From: Lachnospiraceae bacterium
GTDB lineage: Bacteria; Bacillota; Clostridia; Lachnospirales; Lachnospiraceae
Reading direction: 5' to 3'
Length of the DNA: 64,000 bases
NCBI GenBank assembly: GCA_902363555.1
Contig: CABJAM010000001.1
Location: forward strand, 434,001-498,000
In this document: positions 23,510 through 31,753 of the stretch, one piece after another
How the letters are laid out: every line of letters begins with the position of its first letter
How positions within the stretch are numbered: position 1 is the first letter of the stretch
Notes under the pieces: model-generated
The model's database searches: none
What the model saw: the letters and a program-made list of their open reading frames with translations, nothing else
Told to the model about the DNA's origin: nothing
Made by a program: the position numbers and the translations under genes

Positions 23510-26113
23510 ATGAAAAGAAGAGTAAAGAAAATGTTGGCATGTTTTCTGGCACTTGTAATGATCGCATCGTCCGGAGGGTTTTCTGCATTTCAGGTATTTG
23601 CCGAAACGGATGTGAAATCACCTGAGGTTGCGTCTAAGACAGCCAGCAGCATAACACTTAAAACCGTAGAAGGTTATGAATATGCACGCAGAACTGTTGA
23701 CGACGCAGGAAATAAAGAATGGAAATGGGCAAAGAGCGATCAGTACAATGCAGAGAAAAAAACTGTAAGCTTCACTGGTCTGGATGCGGGCACTGAGTAT
23801 GAATTTGCCTGCCGGCAAAAGGACGTTGAGGGCGCGGAGCTGGGAACAGTAAAGGTTACCACAGCCGCAGCAGAGACCGAGGCACCGCCGGAGACAGAGA
23901 AGCAGACCGAGACCAAGCCGGCCGAGACGACACCGCCGGAGACGGAAAAGCAGACCGAAGCTGCTCCGGCTGAGACGACACCGCCGGAGACAGAGAAGCA
24001 GACTGAGACCAAGCCGGCCGAGACGACACCGCCGGAGACGGAAAAGCAAACCGAGACTAAACCGGCCGAGATGACACCGCCGGAGACAGAGAAACAGACT
24101 GAGACTGCACCACCAGAAACGAAAACGGATGAGACGAAGCCAGCCGAGACTAAAGCACCAGAAACTGAACCGACTAAGACAGGGGACGCGGAGCCACTGG
24201 ATACAACTGGTAAGCCGCAGCCGAATGCACCGGCGAATAATAATGTGTTAGGAAGCTCTTCAAAGCCGACGACTACGACGCCGCCATCAACCACGAATAC
24301 GACGGAACCGACACCACCGTCGGCAACTACGACACCGCCGCCAGCCACAACGACGACGGAGCCCACGCAACCGACGACCCCGTCCTCAACGGATGACCCG
24401 GCAAATTCCACAGCTCTGACGACACCGCCGTTGAATGCTCCGGCTGCTCCCGAAGCACCGGAAATGGAATCACGGACCGATACAGAGGTTCATTTAAAAG
24501 CAGTGGATCAGCAGGAATATGCGTTGGTATCTGAGACTGGTTCGATTGATCAGTGGCAGGACAGCTCCGTATTTACCGGACTTGAAGCCGGCAGGGAATA
24601 TGAATTTGTTACCCGGATTAAAGAAAATGGAACCACTCCAGCCAGTGCAGTGAGTGCTTCTGCCAAATTTAAGACAAAGGCAGCCGCCGCAGCCGCTCCG
24701 GCAGTTCCGGAGGTTACATCAGCTACGGAAAAGATGATCCAGTTAAAGGCGCTTCCAAATCAGCAATATGCTATGCTGACCGGCAACGGACCGGAGAACT
24801 GGAACACAATAGGAACTTTTGATAACTTACAGCCAGGCACAGAGTACAGCTTTGTTACCCGAATGGTTTATGATGATAGCGAGGCTATGCCCAGCCTGAA
24901 CAGTGACGTGTTAAAAGCTTCTACAATGACACCGCCACTGGCCGCCCCTGCGGCTCCGGAAGTGGAATCCCGGACGGATACGCAAATCCAGCTTAAAGCA
25001 GTCTCCGGCCAGGAATACGCATTGGTTCCGGCAGACGGTGTAAGCTATCAGTGGCAGGACAGCCCGGAATTTAAAGGACTTGAGGCAGGCAAGGATTACA
25101 GCTTCGTTACCCGGATCAAAGCAAACGGAAATGTACCGGCCAGCGCACTCAGCCAGCCTGTGGCAGTGAAAACCAAGCTCGCTGCGGCAGCGGCTCCGGC
25201 AGCACCGGAATTACAGGACCGCTGGGAAGGATCGATTACGTTAAAAGCGGGCACAAATCTGGAATACGGCATCGACATGGGCGATGGTACATGGAAATGG
25301 CAGGATAGCCCAGAATTTATGAATGTACAACCAGGAACCCGATACAAATTTGCTGTTCGCCAAAAGTATGACCCCAATGTGGCTATGGAAAGCAACATCA
25401 GTGCGCCGGCAGAATATGCGACGATTTTACAATTTACCGGAGCATATCTGGAAGGTGTTAAGAACTATGGCGTTTATGATTTTAACACAAAATTAACTGT
25501 TACAGCCATAGGTCCAGGTATGGATAATAATAATCCTGTTGAGGGAGATACCCGTTGGGTACCAAGAACCTGGGATTGGGATGGAAAGAATTATCGTACA
25601 TGGAACAGCGCGCCGTATTCAATAACCTTTACCCTTGATAAAGCTGGACAGTATGTACTTACAATAAATTATGAGGTTGAAGAGTATAAGGACGGGGCCT
25701 GGAAGGCTACTGGAAAAACCAATGGTTTCGTTGTGGGCTTTACCGCAAAGAACCCGGTCTACACCATCAATGCCACTGCCGGCAAGAATGGCAAGATCGA
25801 TCCAGCCGGTGATATTGCCGTTGAGATGGGTAAGAGCCAGGAATTTAAGTTTACCCCGGCCAAGGGCTACCGGGTAGCCAAGGTAACTGTTGACGGCAAG
25901 GCTGTAACCGTAAAGAACAACAAGTATACATTTACCAATGTTACCGGAAACCACAAGCTTGTCGTAACCTTTGAGCGGGATGCAGCGCTCACAGCGCCCA
26001 AGACCGGCGATCCTATGCCGATAGTGCTCCTTTTGGGCGTACTGCTCATCTCCGCAATGGTGATTGTAACTAATATAGTTTTGCGCCGCAGACATCATAG
26101 AAATACGAGATAA
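23510..26113 (+). CDS. Large repeat-rich cell-surface protein with C-terminal wall/membrane anchor
   Basis: The protein has 867 residues. Signal peptide about 1-31. One beta-sandwich-like module lies at about 36-118, then five 16-residue repeats PPETEKQTETKPAETT (126-205), a Pro/Thr-rich stalk to about 310, four more modules of about 80 residues with a shared pattern (LKAV.QEYALV, then FxGLEAGxxYxFVTR), a beta-rich region (640-745) and an InlB-B-like repeat YTINATAGKNGKIDPAGDIA onward. It ends APKTGD, a membrane helix at 836-858 and RRRHHRNTR, a sortase-type tail whose first residue is Ala rather than Leu. It is probably an adhesin or wall-structure protein. The ATG at 23510 follows AAAGAGGTG. 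Confidence 0.87.
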   Translation: MKRRVKKMLACFLALVMIASSGGFSAFQVFAETDVKSPEVASKTASSITLKTVEGYEYARRTVDDAGNKEWKWAKSDQYNAEKKTVSFTGLDAGTEYEFACRQKDVEGAELGTVKVTTAAAETEAPPETEKQTETKPAETTPPETEKQTEAAPAETTPPETEKQTETKPAETTPPETEKQTETKPAEMTPPETEKQTETAPPETKTDETKPAETKAPETEPTKTGDAEPLDTTGKPQPNAPANNNVLGSSSKPTTTTPPSTTNTTEPTPPSATTTPPPATTTTEPTQPTTPSSTDDPANSTALTTPPLNAPAAPEAPEMESRTDTEVHLKAVDQQEYALVSETGSIDQWQDSSVFTGLEAGREYEFVTRIKENGTTPASAVSASAKFKTKAAAAAAPAVPEVTSATEKMIQLKALPNQQYAMLTGNGPENWNTIGTFDNLQPGTEYSFVTRMVYDDSEAMPSLNSDVLKASTMTPPLAAPAAPEVESRTDTQIQLKAVSGQEYALVPADGVSYQWQDSPEFKGLEAGKDYSFVTRIKANGNVPASALSQPVAVKTKLAAAAAPAAPELQDRWEGSITLKAGTNLEYGIDMGDGTWKWQDSPEFMNVQPGTRYKFAVRQKYDPNVAMESNISAPAEYATILQFTGAYLEGVKNYGVYDFNTKLTVTAIGPGMDNNNPVEGDTRWVPRTWDWDGKNYRTWNSAPYSITFTLDKAGQYVLTINYEVEEYKDGAWKATGKTNGFVVGFTAKNPVYTINATAGKNGKIDPAGDIAVEMGKSQEFKFTPAKGYRVAKVTVDGKAVTVKNNKYTFTNVTGNHKLVVTFERDAALTAPKTGDPMPIVLLLGVLLISAMVIVTNIVLRRRHHRNTR
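23885..24124 (+). repeat. Five in-frame 48-bp tandem repeats
   Basis: Each unit encodes PPETEKQTE(T/A)(K/A)P(A/P)E(T/M)(T/K). Copies differ mainly at third positions (gagacagag versus gagacggaa), so the array is under coding constraint but prone to copy-number change. Confidence 0.9.
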
Positions 26114-26183
26114 GCGCAGCAAAACGTATGAAAAGATGTGAACCAAAATAGCAGATAGTTTAGCTCCCTTCTGATTTGTTTTG

Positions 26184-26238
26184 AAAAAGCCCCGGGGTCA
26201 ATGTCTTTGATTAGACATTGGCCCCGGGGCCGCTTTTT
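26184..26238 (+). terminator. Strong bidirectional terminator
   Basis: GCCCCGGGGTCAATGTCT pairs with AGACATTGGCCCCGGGGC, with A residues on the left (26184-26188) and T residues on the right (26234-26238). It serves the surface-protein gene on the plus strand and the convergent lipoprotein gene on the minus strand. Confidence 0.92.
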
Positions 26239-26289
26239 CACATTTATATAGTTTTGTAGCTGTGGCCGATGCGAGAAAAAATGAGCGTA

Positions 26290-27687
26290 TCAGACCACAT
26301 CCCTGCCAAAATCCACAGTTTCCACAGTTTCGCTATCCGGAGGATTGTGGAAAAAGGACCCAAAGTCTCTATGGTCAGAATCGTTATATCTTTCATCTTT
26401 TTTCATGGCAGGGATATTCGTGCCATAAAGTGCATCGAAATCATAGTTTATAATATAATAATCAATCGTATTAAAATCATCGTCTGAGATACTCATTTGT
26501 CCGTCATTGTCGATATCCACATGGACGGTAAAGGTTACCGGATCGGCATAAGTCATATCTTCAAGACCATCATAAAAGATTTCAAGTATGGGATAAATAA
26601 ATTCTTCAAGATAATCATCTTCCGTATATCTGGAAAACTCGCCATTTTCATTGCGCCGGGCAAAATCTGCCATATAGGCGATAACTTCATCGCGTGTATC
26701 CAGATAGATATTCATAGGATAGATCGTTACAGAAACATCTCCGCCATACTCCTCGGTCACATAATAGTCCGAATAATCATAGACATAAGAAAGCATATAG
26801 GCGATCTCGTCCAAAAGGTCATCGGATACGTCATCGATTCCGAGATAATCGAGGAATACATAAGCCTCGGACAGGAGTCCGTTCCAATAGATCTCATAGC
26901 CATCGTCTTCTGATAGATCGGTGACCTCGCTATAAAGGTACGGATCACACAAATATATGCAGTCCATCAGCCCCTGAACATAGTCGCCAAATCCGGAATA
27001 TTCCTGACGTACAAGCTCCGGCCATGGATCATCCAGTATATTTTTATAACCGTAAAAGGCGCCGATGAGCAATGTTTCTATACTTTCATCCTCAAACCTG
27101 TAGCGGCCGTCATTTCCCTTTGTCAGGGAGATGGTGAGCCGGGCCATATTGCTTGTATCTGCAGATAACAGTGTCTTATTGAGGATTTTAATAGCTCCTT
27201 TTAAATAAGTACTTTGAAACTGGGTATCCGACAGGTCCTTATAATTGGACTGACTGTTTTTTACGGCAAAACTGGCATAATAATCATGGAAATTTTCTCC
27301 AAAAATGTCCAGCACATCCAATGGATGGACGACCAGCGTCATGGTATCATCATCGCCGGGGATACAGGGCTCCACGCGGACCGTGGCAATCGCTTTTTTT
27401 ACCCACTGTTTCATCGTATTCTTTGCGTCTTTATCCGGCTGAGCAATTCCGATAAAGTGGAGCATCGTAACACTGATATCATCAATGACCGCGCTGCGCT
27501 GCTCCTCCACATCAGTGACTGCGATTTTGGAAAATGCGGAGAGATCTCCACTGTTTCCGGTATAGATGGCATCCACCATAGCGTCCGTATAATCGGCCAG
27601 ATTCACCGACATGCCACAGCCGAACAAACAGGCGGTGATCATCAGGGCGGCAAATACAATGCAGGCTTTTTTTCTGTGAATGATCAT
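26290..27687 (-). CDS. Lipoprotein of unknown function, duplicated domain
   Basis: The product has 465 residues. The signal peptide ends CLFGC, predicting a lipid-anchored protein outside the membrane. I recognise no named domain. It contains two related halves: the first begins YTDAMVDAIYTGNSGDLSAF and the second YVQGLMDCIYLCDPYLYSEV, and each goes on to a beta strand with V(H/Y)P(L/M)(D/N). The second half matches the single-domain lipoprotein downstream (NIYLDTRDEV versus NIYNAVQKEY; ISDDDFNTIDYYIINY versus ISDDDVTTLYSSIINY). I chose the ATG at 27687, preceded by GAGGGGGA. The pair probably forms a two-gene unit read from 28392 toward 26290. Confidence 0.82.
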   Translation of the reverse strand: MIIHRKKACIVFAALMITACLFGCGMSVNLADYTDAMVDAIYTGNSGDLSAFSKIAVTDVEEQRSAVIDDISVTMLHFIGIAQPDKDAKNTMKQWVKKAIATVRVEPCIPGDDDTMTLVVHPLDVLDIFGENFHDYYASFAVKNSQSNYKDLSDTQFQSTYLKGAIKILNKTLLSADTSNMARLTISLTKGNDGRYRFEDESIETLLIGAFYGYKNILDDPWPELVRQEYSGFGDYVQGLMDCIYLCDPYLYSEVTDLSEDDGYEIYWNGLLSEAYVFLDYLGIDDVSDDLLDEIAYMLSYVYDYSDYYVTEEYGGDVSVTIYPMNIYLDTRDEVIAYMADFARRNENGEFSRYTEDDYLEEFIYPILEIFYDGLEDMTYADPVTFTVHVDIDNDGQMSISDDDFNTIDYYIINYDFDALYGTNIPAMKKDERYNDSDHRDFGSFFHNPPDSETVETVDFGRDVV

Positions 27688-27729
27688 AAAATTCCCCCTC
27701 TCTCTGGTCATCTTAAAAGCCAATACGTA

Positions 27730-28392
27730 TTAATTGGATATGGTATAATTTATGATAGAGCTATAAAGCGTTGTGACATCATCGTCCGAAATACCATAGC
27801 GTCCGGAATCGTCCGGCAATACCTGTATGGTTACGACAATCGGCTCCTGATAGGGCACCGGTGTCAGGTGCTTTTTGAAAATTTCAATCACAGGTTCAAG
27901 ATAGGCTCTGGTGAAATCCTCATCGCTGTAATCGGAAAATTCATAATTGTCATTACGCTCTTTAAACTCCATATTAAACTGATCATATTCTTTCTGAACT
28001 GCGTTATAAATATTTACAGGTTTGACAGTCAGCTCGACATTACCATTTTTGTCAGCTTCCTTTAGAGTATAGGAGGCTTCTTTATATAAGGTCTTTATAA
28101 ATTCTGTAACCTGATCCTTTAAATCCCCCGGGATGATATCCTCCGCAGAGAAACCGCAATACTGGAGCCAGACGTCGGTTTCATGTTCAATAAAACTGTT
28201 ATAATCCTTTTCAATGGCGTCCAGTGTAGATTTGGTCATTAAAGCATAACTTTCAAAGTCGCCCTTATAGGTGGCGTCCAGCATACTTTTAATATAGCCG
28301 GAGCAGTCGAAGCGTTCACGGCATCCGGTGAGCACGGCCGTAACCGTGGCGATCGTAAATATTATTAATGAAAGTTTCTTGAAAAACTTCAT
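27730..28392 (-). CDS. Lipoprotein of unknown function, single-domain paralogue
   Basis: The product has 220 residues with a lipoprotein signal ending VLTGC. It is a one-domain version of the neighbouring protein: CSGYIKSMLDATYKGDFESY opens the domain and VELTVKPVNIYNAVQKEYDQ and ISDDDVTTLYSSIINYTISN end it. The fold resembles small exported proteins that bind or sense at the surface, but I cannot name it. The ATG at 28392 is preferred because GGAAGG is nine bases upstream; the ATG at 28401 directly abuts that site. It precedes the larger paralogue by 42 bases. Confidence 0.8.
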   Translation of the reverse strand: MKFFKKLSLIIFTIATVTAVLTGCRERFDCSGYIKSMLDATYKGDFESYALMTKSTLDAIEKDYNSFIEHETDVWLQYCGFSAEDIIPGDLKDQVTEFIKTLYKEASYTLKEADKNGNVELTVKPVNIYNAVQKEYDQFNMEFKERNDNYEFSDYSDEDFTRAYLEPVIEIFKKHLTPVPYQEPIVVTIQVLPDDSGRYGISDDDVTTLYSSIINYTISN

Positions 28393-28648
28393 ATTTTTCA
28401 TCCTTCCAAATGGCGTTTATATATAATCTATTGTAGCATAGCTGCCCCCCACATTCAATGAAAAACGTCAGAGTTTCGGGGCGATTCGTTACGATTCACG
28501 GCAATCAGAAACAACCCGCCATGAATCATAATGGCAATCCGCGTTAAATAACAGGAAGTTTCCCAAAAACATTGCTCCCTGGGCCTGGTCGTGGTAAAAT
28601 CAGAGAGCAAAGACGAATGAACGTAAATTGCTTGAGAAAGGAATATAT

Positions 28649-29515
28649 ATGGAGAAGCTTTCAAATCCTCAGAAAACGATTGAGATTATTAAAAAATATA
28701 ACTTTAACTTCCAGAAGAAGTTTGGGCAGAACTTTCTTGTGGATGCCCATGTCCTGAATAAGATCATTGCCGGGGCCAATGTCACTAAGGATGATATGGT
28801 ACTGGAGATCGGCCCGGGTATCGGCACGATGACCCAATACCTGGCCGAGGCGGCCCGGGAGGTGGTGGCGGTGGAGATTGACCGGAATCTGCTGCCCATT
28901 CTTGAAGAGACATTAAGTGACTATGACAATGTTACGGTGATCAATGCGGATATATTAAAACTGGATATACAAAAAATTGCCGATGAACATAACGGAGGAA
29001 GACCCATTAAAGTTGTGGCCAATCTGCCCTATTATATTACCACGCCCATTATTATGGGGCTGTTTGAGAGTCATGTGCCTATCGATAATCTGACCGTTAT
29101 GGTCCAGAAGGAGGTGGCCAAACGGATGGAGGTGGGGCCCGGAACAAAGGACTACGGAGCGCTGTCTCTGGCCGTTCAGTATTATGCCATGCCTTATATT
29201 GTGGCCAATGTTCCCTGCAACTGCTTTATGCCGCGGCCAAATGTGGATTCTGCGGTCATCCGGCTGACACGCCATAAGGAGCCGCCGGTGACAGTGAAGG
29301 ATGAGAAGCTGATGTTTGCCATGATTCGGGCGGCGTTTAATCAGCGGAGGAAAACTCTGGTCAATGCCATCAGCAATTCGGCAGAGTTAAATATTGGCAA
29401 GGAAGCATTGCAGGAGGGGCTGAATACGCTTGGACTCTCACTGACTGTGCGGGGGGAGGCCCTGACGCTGGAGCAGTTTGCGGCGCTGTCCGATATTCTG
29501 TCAGAAATATATTGA
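28649..29515 (+). CDS. rsmA: 16S rRNA dimethyladenosine transferase (KsgA)
   Basis: This 288-residue methyltransferase dimethylates A1518 and A1519 of 16S rRNA using S-adenosylmethionine, a late step of small-subunit assembly. The SAM site VLEIGPGIGTMTQYLAEAA, the catalytic NLPYYITTPI motif, FGQNFLVD near the start and the C-terminal FNQRRKTLVNA segment are all present. Length is normal. The ATG at 28649 follows GAAAGGA. The promoter of the exporter genes overlaps its stop codon. Confidence 0.96.
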   Translation: MEKLSNPQKTIEIIKKYNFNFQKKFGQNFLVDAHVLNKIIAGANVTKDDMVLEIGPGIGTMTQYLAEAAREVVAVEIDRNLLPILEETLSDYDNVTVINADILKLDIQKIADEHNGGRPIKVVANLPYYITTPIIMGLFESHVPIDNLTVMVQKEVAKRMEVGPGTKDYGALSLAVQYYAMPYIVANVPCNCFMPRPNVDSAVIRLTRHKEPPVTVKDEKLMFAMIRAAFNQRRKTLVNAISNSAELNIGKEALQEGLNTLGLSLTVRGEALTLEQFAALSDILSEIY

Positions 29516-29540
29516 CAATCAAAGTATTATTCGGTAATAT
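29512..29540 (+). promoter_or_regulatory. Promoter for the ABC exporter pair, overlapping the rsmA stop
   Basis: Perfect TTGACA at 29512-29517 shares bases with the rsmA stop codon; a 17-base spacer and TAATAT at 29535-29540 follow. The leader contains GACATT/AATGTC half sites (29548-29573) that may be an operator. Confidence 0.75.
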
Positions 29541-29591
29541 TGAGCCAGGACATTCTATTGTCAAAAAAATGTCAATAAGAGAGGGAATTTT

Positions 29592-30365
29592 ATGATTGAG
29601 ATTGATCATCTTACAAAAATCTACAAGCTGAATAAAAAACAGCAAAAAGAGATGAAAACGAAGGATACCATTAAAAAAGCGGTGGATGATGTATCGCTGA
29701 CCGTCAATGCCGGGGAGATTTTTGGCCTTCTGGGAACGAACGGCGCCGGAAAGACGACGACACTGCGCTGCCTGGCTACGCTGCTGAAGCCCACCCAGGG
29801 GCAGATCACTGTGGACGGCCTGGATGTCGTAAAGGATTCTGAGGGCGTGCGCCGTAAGATCAGTTTCCTGACCAATGATATTAAAATGGACCCCCAGTTT
29901 TCACCGGATTATCTGTTCTACTTTTTCGGACGTCTCCACGGTATGGATGCCGCGGACATCGAAAGCCGGAAAAAAGAACTGTTTGAGTATTTTGGCATAT
30001 CTGAATTTAAGGACAAGAAGGTGGAGGAGCTGTCCACCGGTATGAAGCAGAAGGTTTCCATTGCCGTCAGCCTTGTCCATGATCCGGAAATTGTTATTTT
30101 CGATGAGCCTACCAATGGCCTGGATATCGTTACGGCCAGAGCTGTGCTGGATTATTTGAAAAAGCTTAAAGACGAAGGTAAGACCGTCATCGTGTCCACC
30201 CACGTCATGTCGGAAGCCCAGAAGCTGTGCGACCGCATTGCCATAATCATAGATGGACGTCTGGTGGCCCTTGGAACACTGGATGAGCTTGAAGCACAGA
30301 CACAGACCTCGGATCTTGAGGATGCATTTTTTGAATTCTACAAGATTCACGGGAAGGAGGCATAA
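29592..30365 (+). CDS. ABC exporter ATPase, NatA-like
   Basis: The product has 257 residues. Walker A GTNGAGKTT, signature ELSTGMKQKVSIA, Walker B IVIFDEPTNGLD and the switch histidine VSTHVMSEA are intact. N-terminal sequence and length resemble the sodium-exporting NatA type. A lysine-rich stretch (LNKKQQKEMKTKDTIKK) is inserted before the first strand pair. It pairs with the membrane subunit that starts two bases after its stop. Sodium is a guess from similarity; drugs or peptides are possible. It has its own promoter inside the rsmA stop. Confidence 0.9.
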   Translation: MIEIDHLTKIYKLNKKQQKEMKTKDTIKKAVDDVSLTVNAGEIFGLLGTNGAGKTTTLRCLATLLKPTQGQITVDGLDVVKDSEGVRRKISFLTNDIKMDPQFSPDYLFYFFGRLHGMDAADIESRKKELFEYFGISEFKDKKVEELSTGMKQKVSIAVSLVHDPEIVIFDEPTNGLDIVTARAVLDYLKKLKDEGKTVIVSTHVMSEAQKLCDRIAIIIDGRLVALGTLDELEAQTQTSDLEDAFFEFYKIHGKEA

Positions 30366-30367
30366 TC

Positions 30368-31576
30368 ATGCGAGGATTAAAGGTTGTATTTAATAAAGAG
30401 ATGCGCCGCGTTTTTCGCGAGCCTAAAATGATTTTTTCGTTGTTTATTCTGCCGGTCATATTGATGGTCGGTATTTATGCGCTGATCGGCTATTTGGGAA
30501 ACAGCATGACTAAGGATATTGAAGCGCATACATCCCTTGTTTATATGCAGAACGTACCGTCTGAGCTTAATGACAGCCTGTCGGCATTTACCTCAAAGGC
30601 AGATGTCCGCGGTGTGGAAAGCTCCGAAATGCTGGAGGAGCTTAAAACTCAGGTAGCTAACGGCGATGTGGATCTGGTTGTTGTGTTTCCGCAGGATTTT
30701 ATGAGTGCGGTCAATGATTATGAACATGGCTCCGGTATCCCGGATGTTCTGGTCTACTATAATCCGTCCGAGGATTATTCCTCAGAGGCATGGAACCGTT
30801 TCTCCGATGTGCTGAATAATACCGTCCGCCCGGCGCTGCTTGAGACGCGTATCGGCGACTTAAAGCTTTTGGATGTATTTACGGTCAATGCCGGTACAGA
30901 TAATGGGGGCCAGTTGATCAATGAGCAGAAGGCGTCCGGAAAGATGCTTTCCATGATGCTGCCCTACCTGATCACGATGATGCTGTTTGCCGGAACGATG
31001 AGCCTCGGTACCGATACGATCACCGGTGAGAAGGAGCGGGGAACGATGGCCAGTATGCTGGTGACACCGGTGAAACGCCGGGATATCGTTCTTGGTAAGC
31101 TCCTGGCGCTGACCTGCATGTCCATGCTGTCGGCCGCCGTGTATATCGTTGCCATGGTTATTGCCATGCCCCAGGCACTGGGCGCCGGAGATATGGCCAT
31201 CAGCTTTACAGCGGAGCAGGTGGTCATGGTCGTATTCCTTATGATTTTCCTGGCGTTCTTCTATGTATCCCTGGTTGCACTGGTGGGCGTTCTTGCCAAG
31301 ACAGTAAAGGAAGCGACGACCTACGTAACGCCGCTCTATATTATAGTTATTGTTGCCGGACTTTTTACAATGCTTTCCACCTCCGGCGGCCACGAGACAT
31401 ATGAGTATTTTATTCCTGTATACAGCAGTGCTCTGGCTCTGGGAGAAATATTTACCCAGGAGCTGACACTTGTACATTTTCTCATATCCGCAGGCAGCAC
31501 ATTGGTACTGAGCGTAATTATTTCCGGAATTATCGTGAAGGCCTTTGACAGCGAGCGGCTCATGTTTAACGCCTGA
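30368..31576 (+). CDS. ABC-2 type permease, NatB-like
   Basis: The product has 402 residues. It has one membrane helix near residues 20-44, a large outside loop to about 190, and then five or six helices: the classic ABC-2 half-transporter layout, with the conserved GTDTITGEKERGTMASML cytoplasmic helix. It is the partner of the ATPase before it, and both should form a homodimeric exporter. In Bacillus the related NatAB pair exports sodium. It ends just before the left member of the inverted repeats at 31581. Confidence 0.9.
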   Translation: MRGLKVVFNKEMRRVFREPKMIFSLFILPVILMVGIYALIGYLGNSMTKDIEAHTSLVYMQNVPSELNDSLSAFTSKADVRGVESSEMLEELKTQVANGDVDLVVVFPQDFMSAVNDYEHGSGIPDVLVYYNPSEDYSSEAWNRFSDVLNNTVRPALLETRIGDLKLLDVFTVNAGTDNGGQLINEQKASGKMLSMMLPYLITMMLFAGTMSLGTDTITGEKERGTMASMLVTPVKRRDIVLGKLLALTCMSMLSAAVYIVAMVIAMPQALGAGDMAISFTAEQVVMVVFLMIFLAFFYVSLVALVGVLAKTVKEATTYVTPLYIIVIVAGLFTMLSTSGGHETYEYFIPVYSSALALGEIFTQELTLVHFLISAGSTLVLSVIISGIIVKAFDSERLMFNA

Positions 31577-31580
31577 TTTT

Positions 31581-31659
31581 GCTGCCGCAGGCAGCATAAA
31601 GTCCGAATACTTTTGGGGCGATTGCGGGAGTGCAGAGCACGGAGCAATCGGCTTTCATG
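31581..31659 (+). repeat. Inverted-repeat pair, left copy (79 bp)
   Basis: It matches the complement of 34598-34669 at 71 of 72 positions, apart from a 7-base insertion in this copy. It starts with the hairpin GCTGCCGCAGGCAGC five bases after the permease stop, which may aid termination. The two copies face each other around a two-gene cassette of 3.1 kb. Confidence 0.92.
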
Positions 31660-31753
31660 CATAGTGATGATTGGGCCGCCAGGCATAATCATATCTTTTT
31701 AGTTCTAAATTCCTCCTTTCAGACATACAGTAGTCTTAAAGGGGGAATTTTTT

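Noticed and set aside
23740..24411. Long minus-strand open frames across the surface-protein repeats
   Set aside because: They arise because the repetitive GC-rich coding strand has no stops on its complement; the low-complexity Val/Ser/Gly product is not protein-like.
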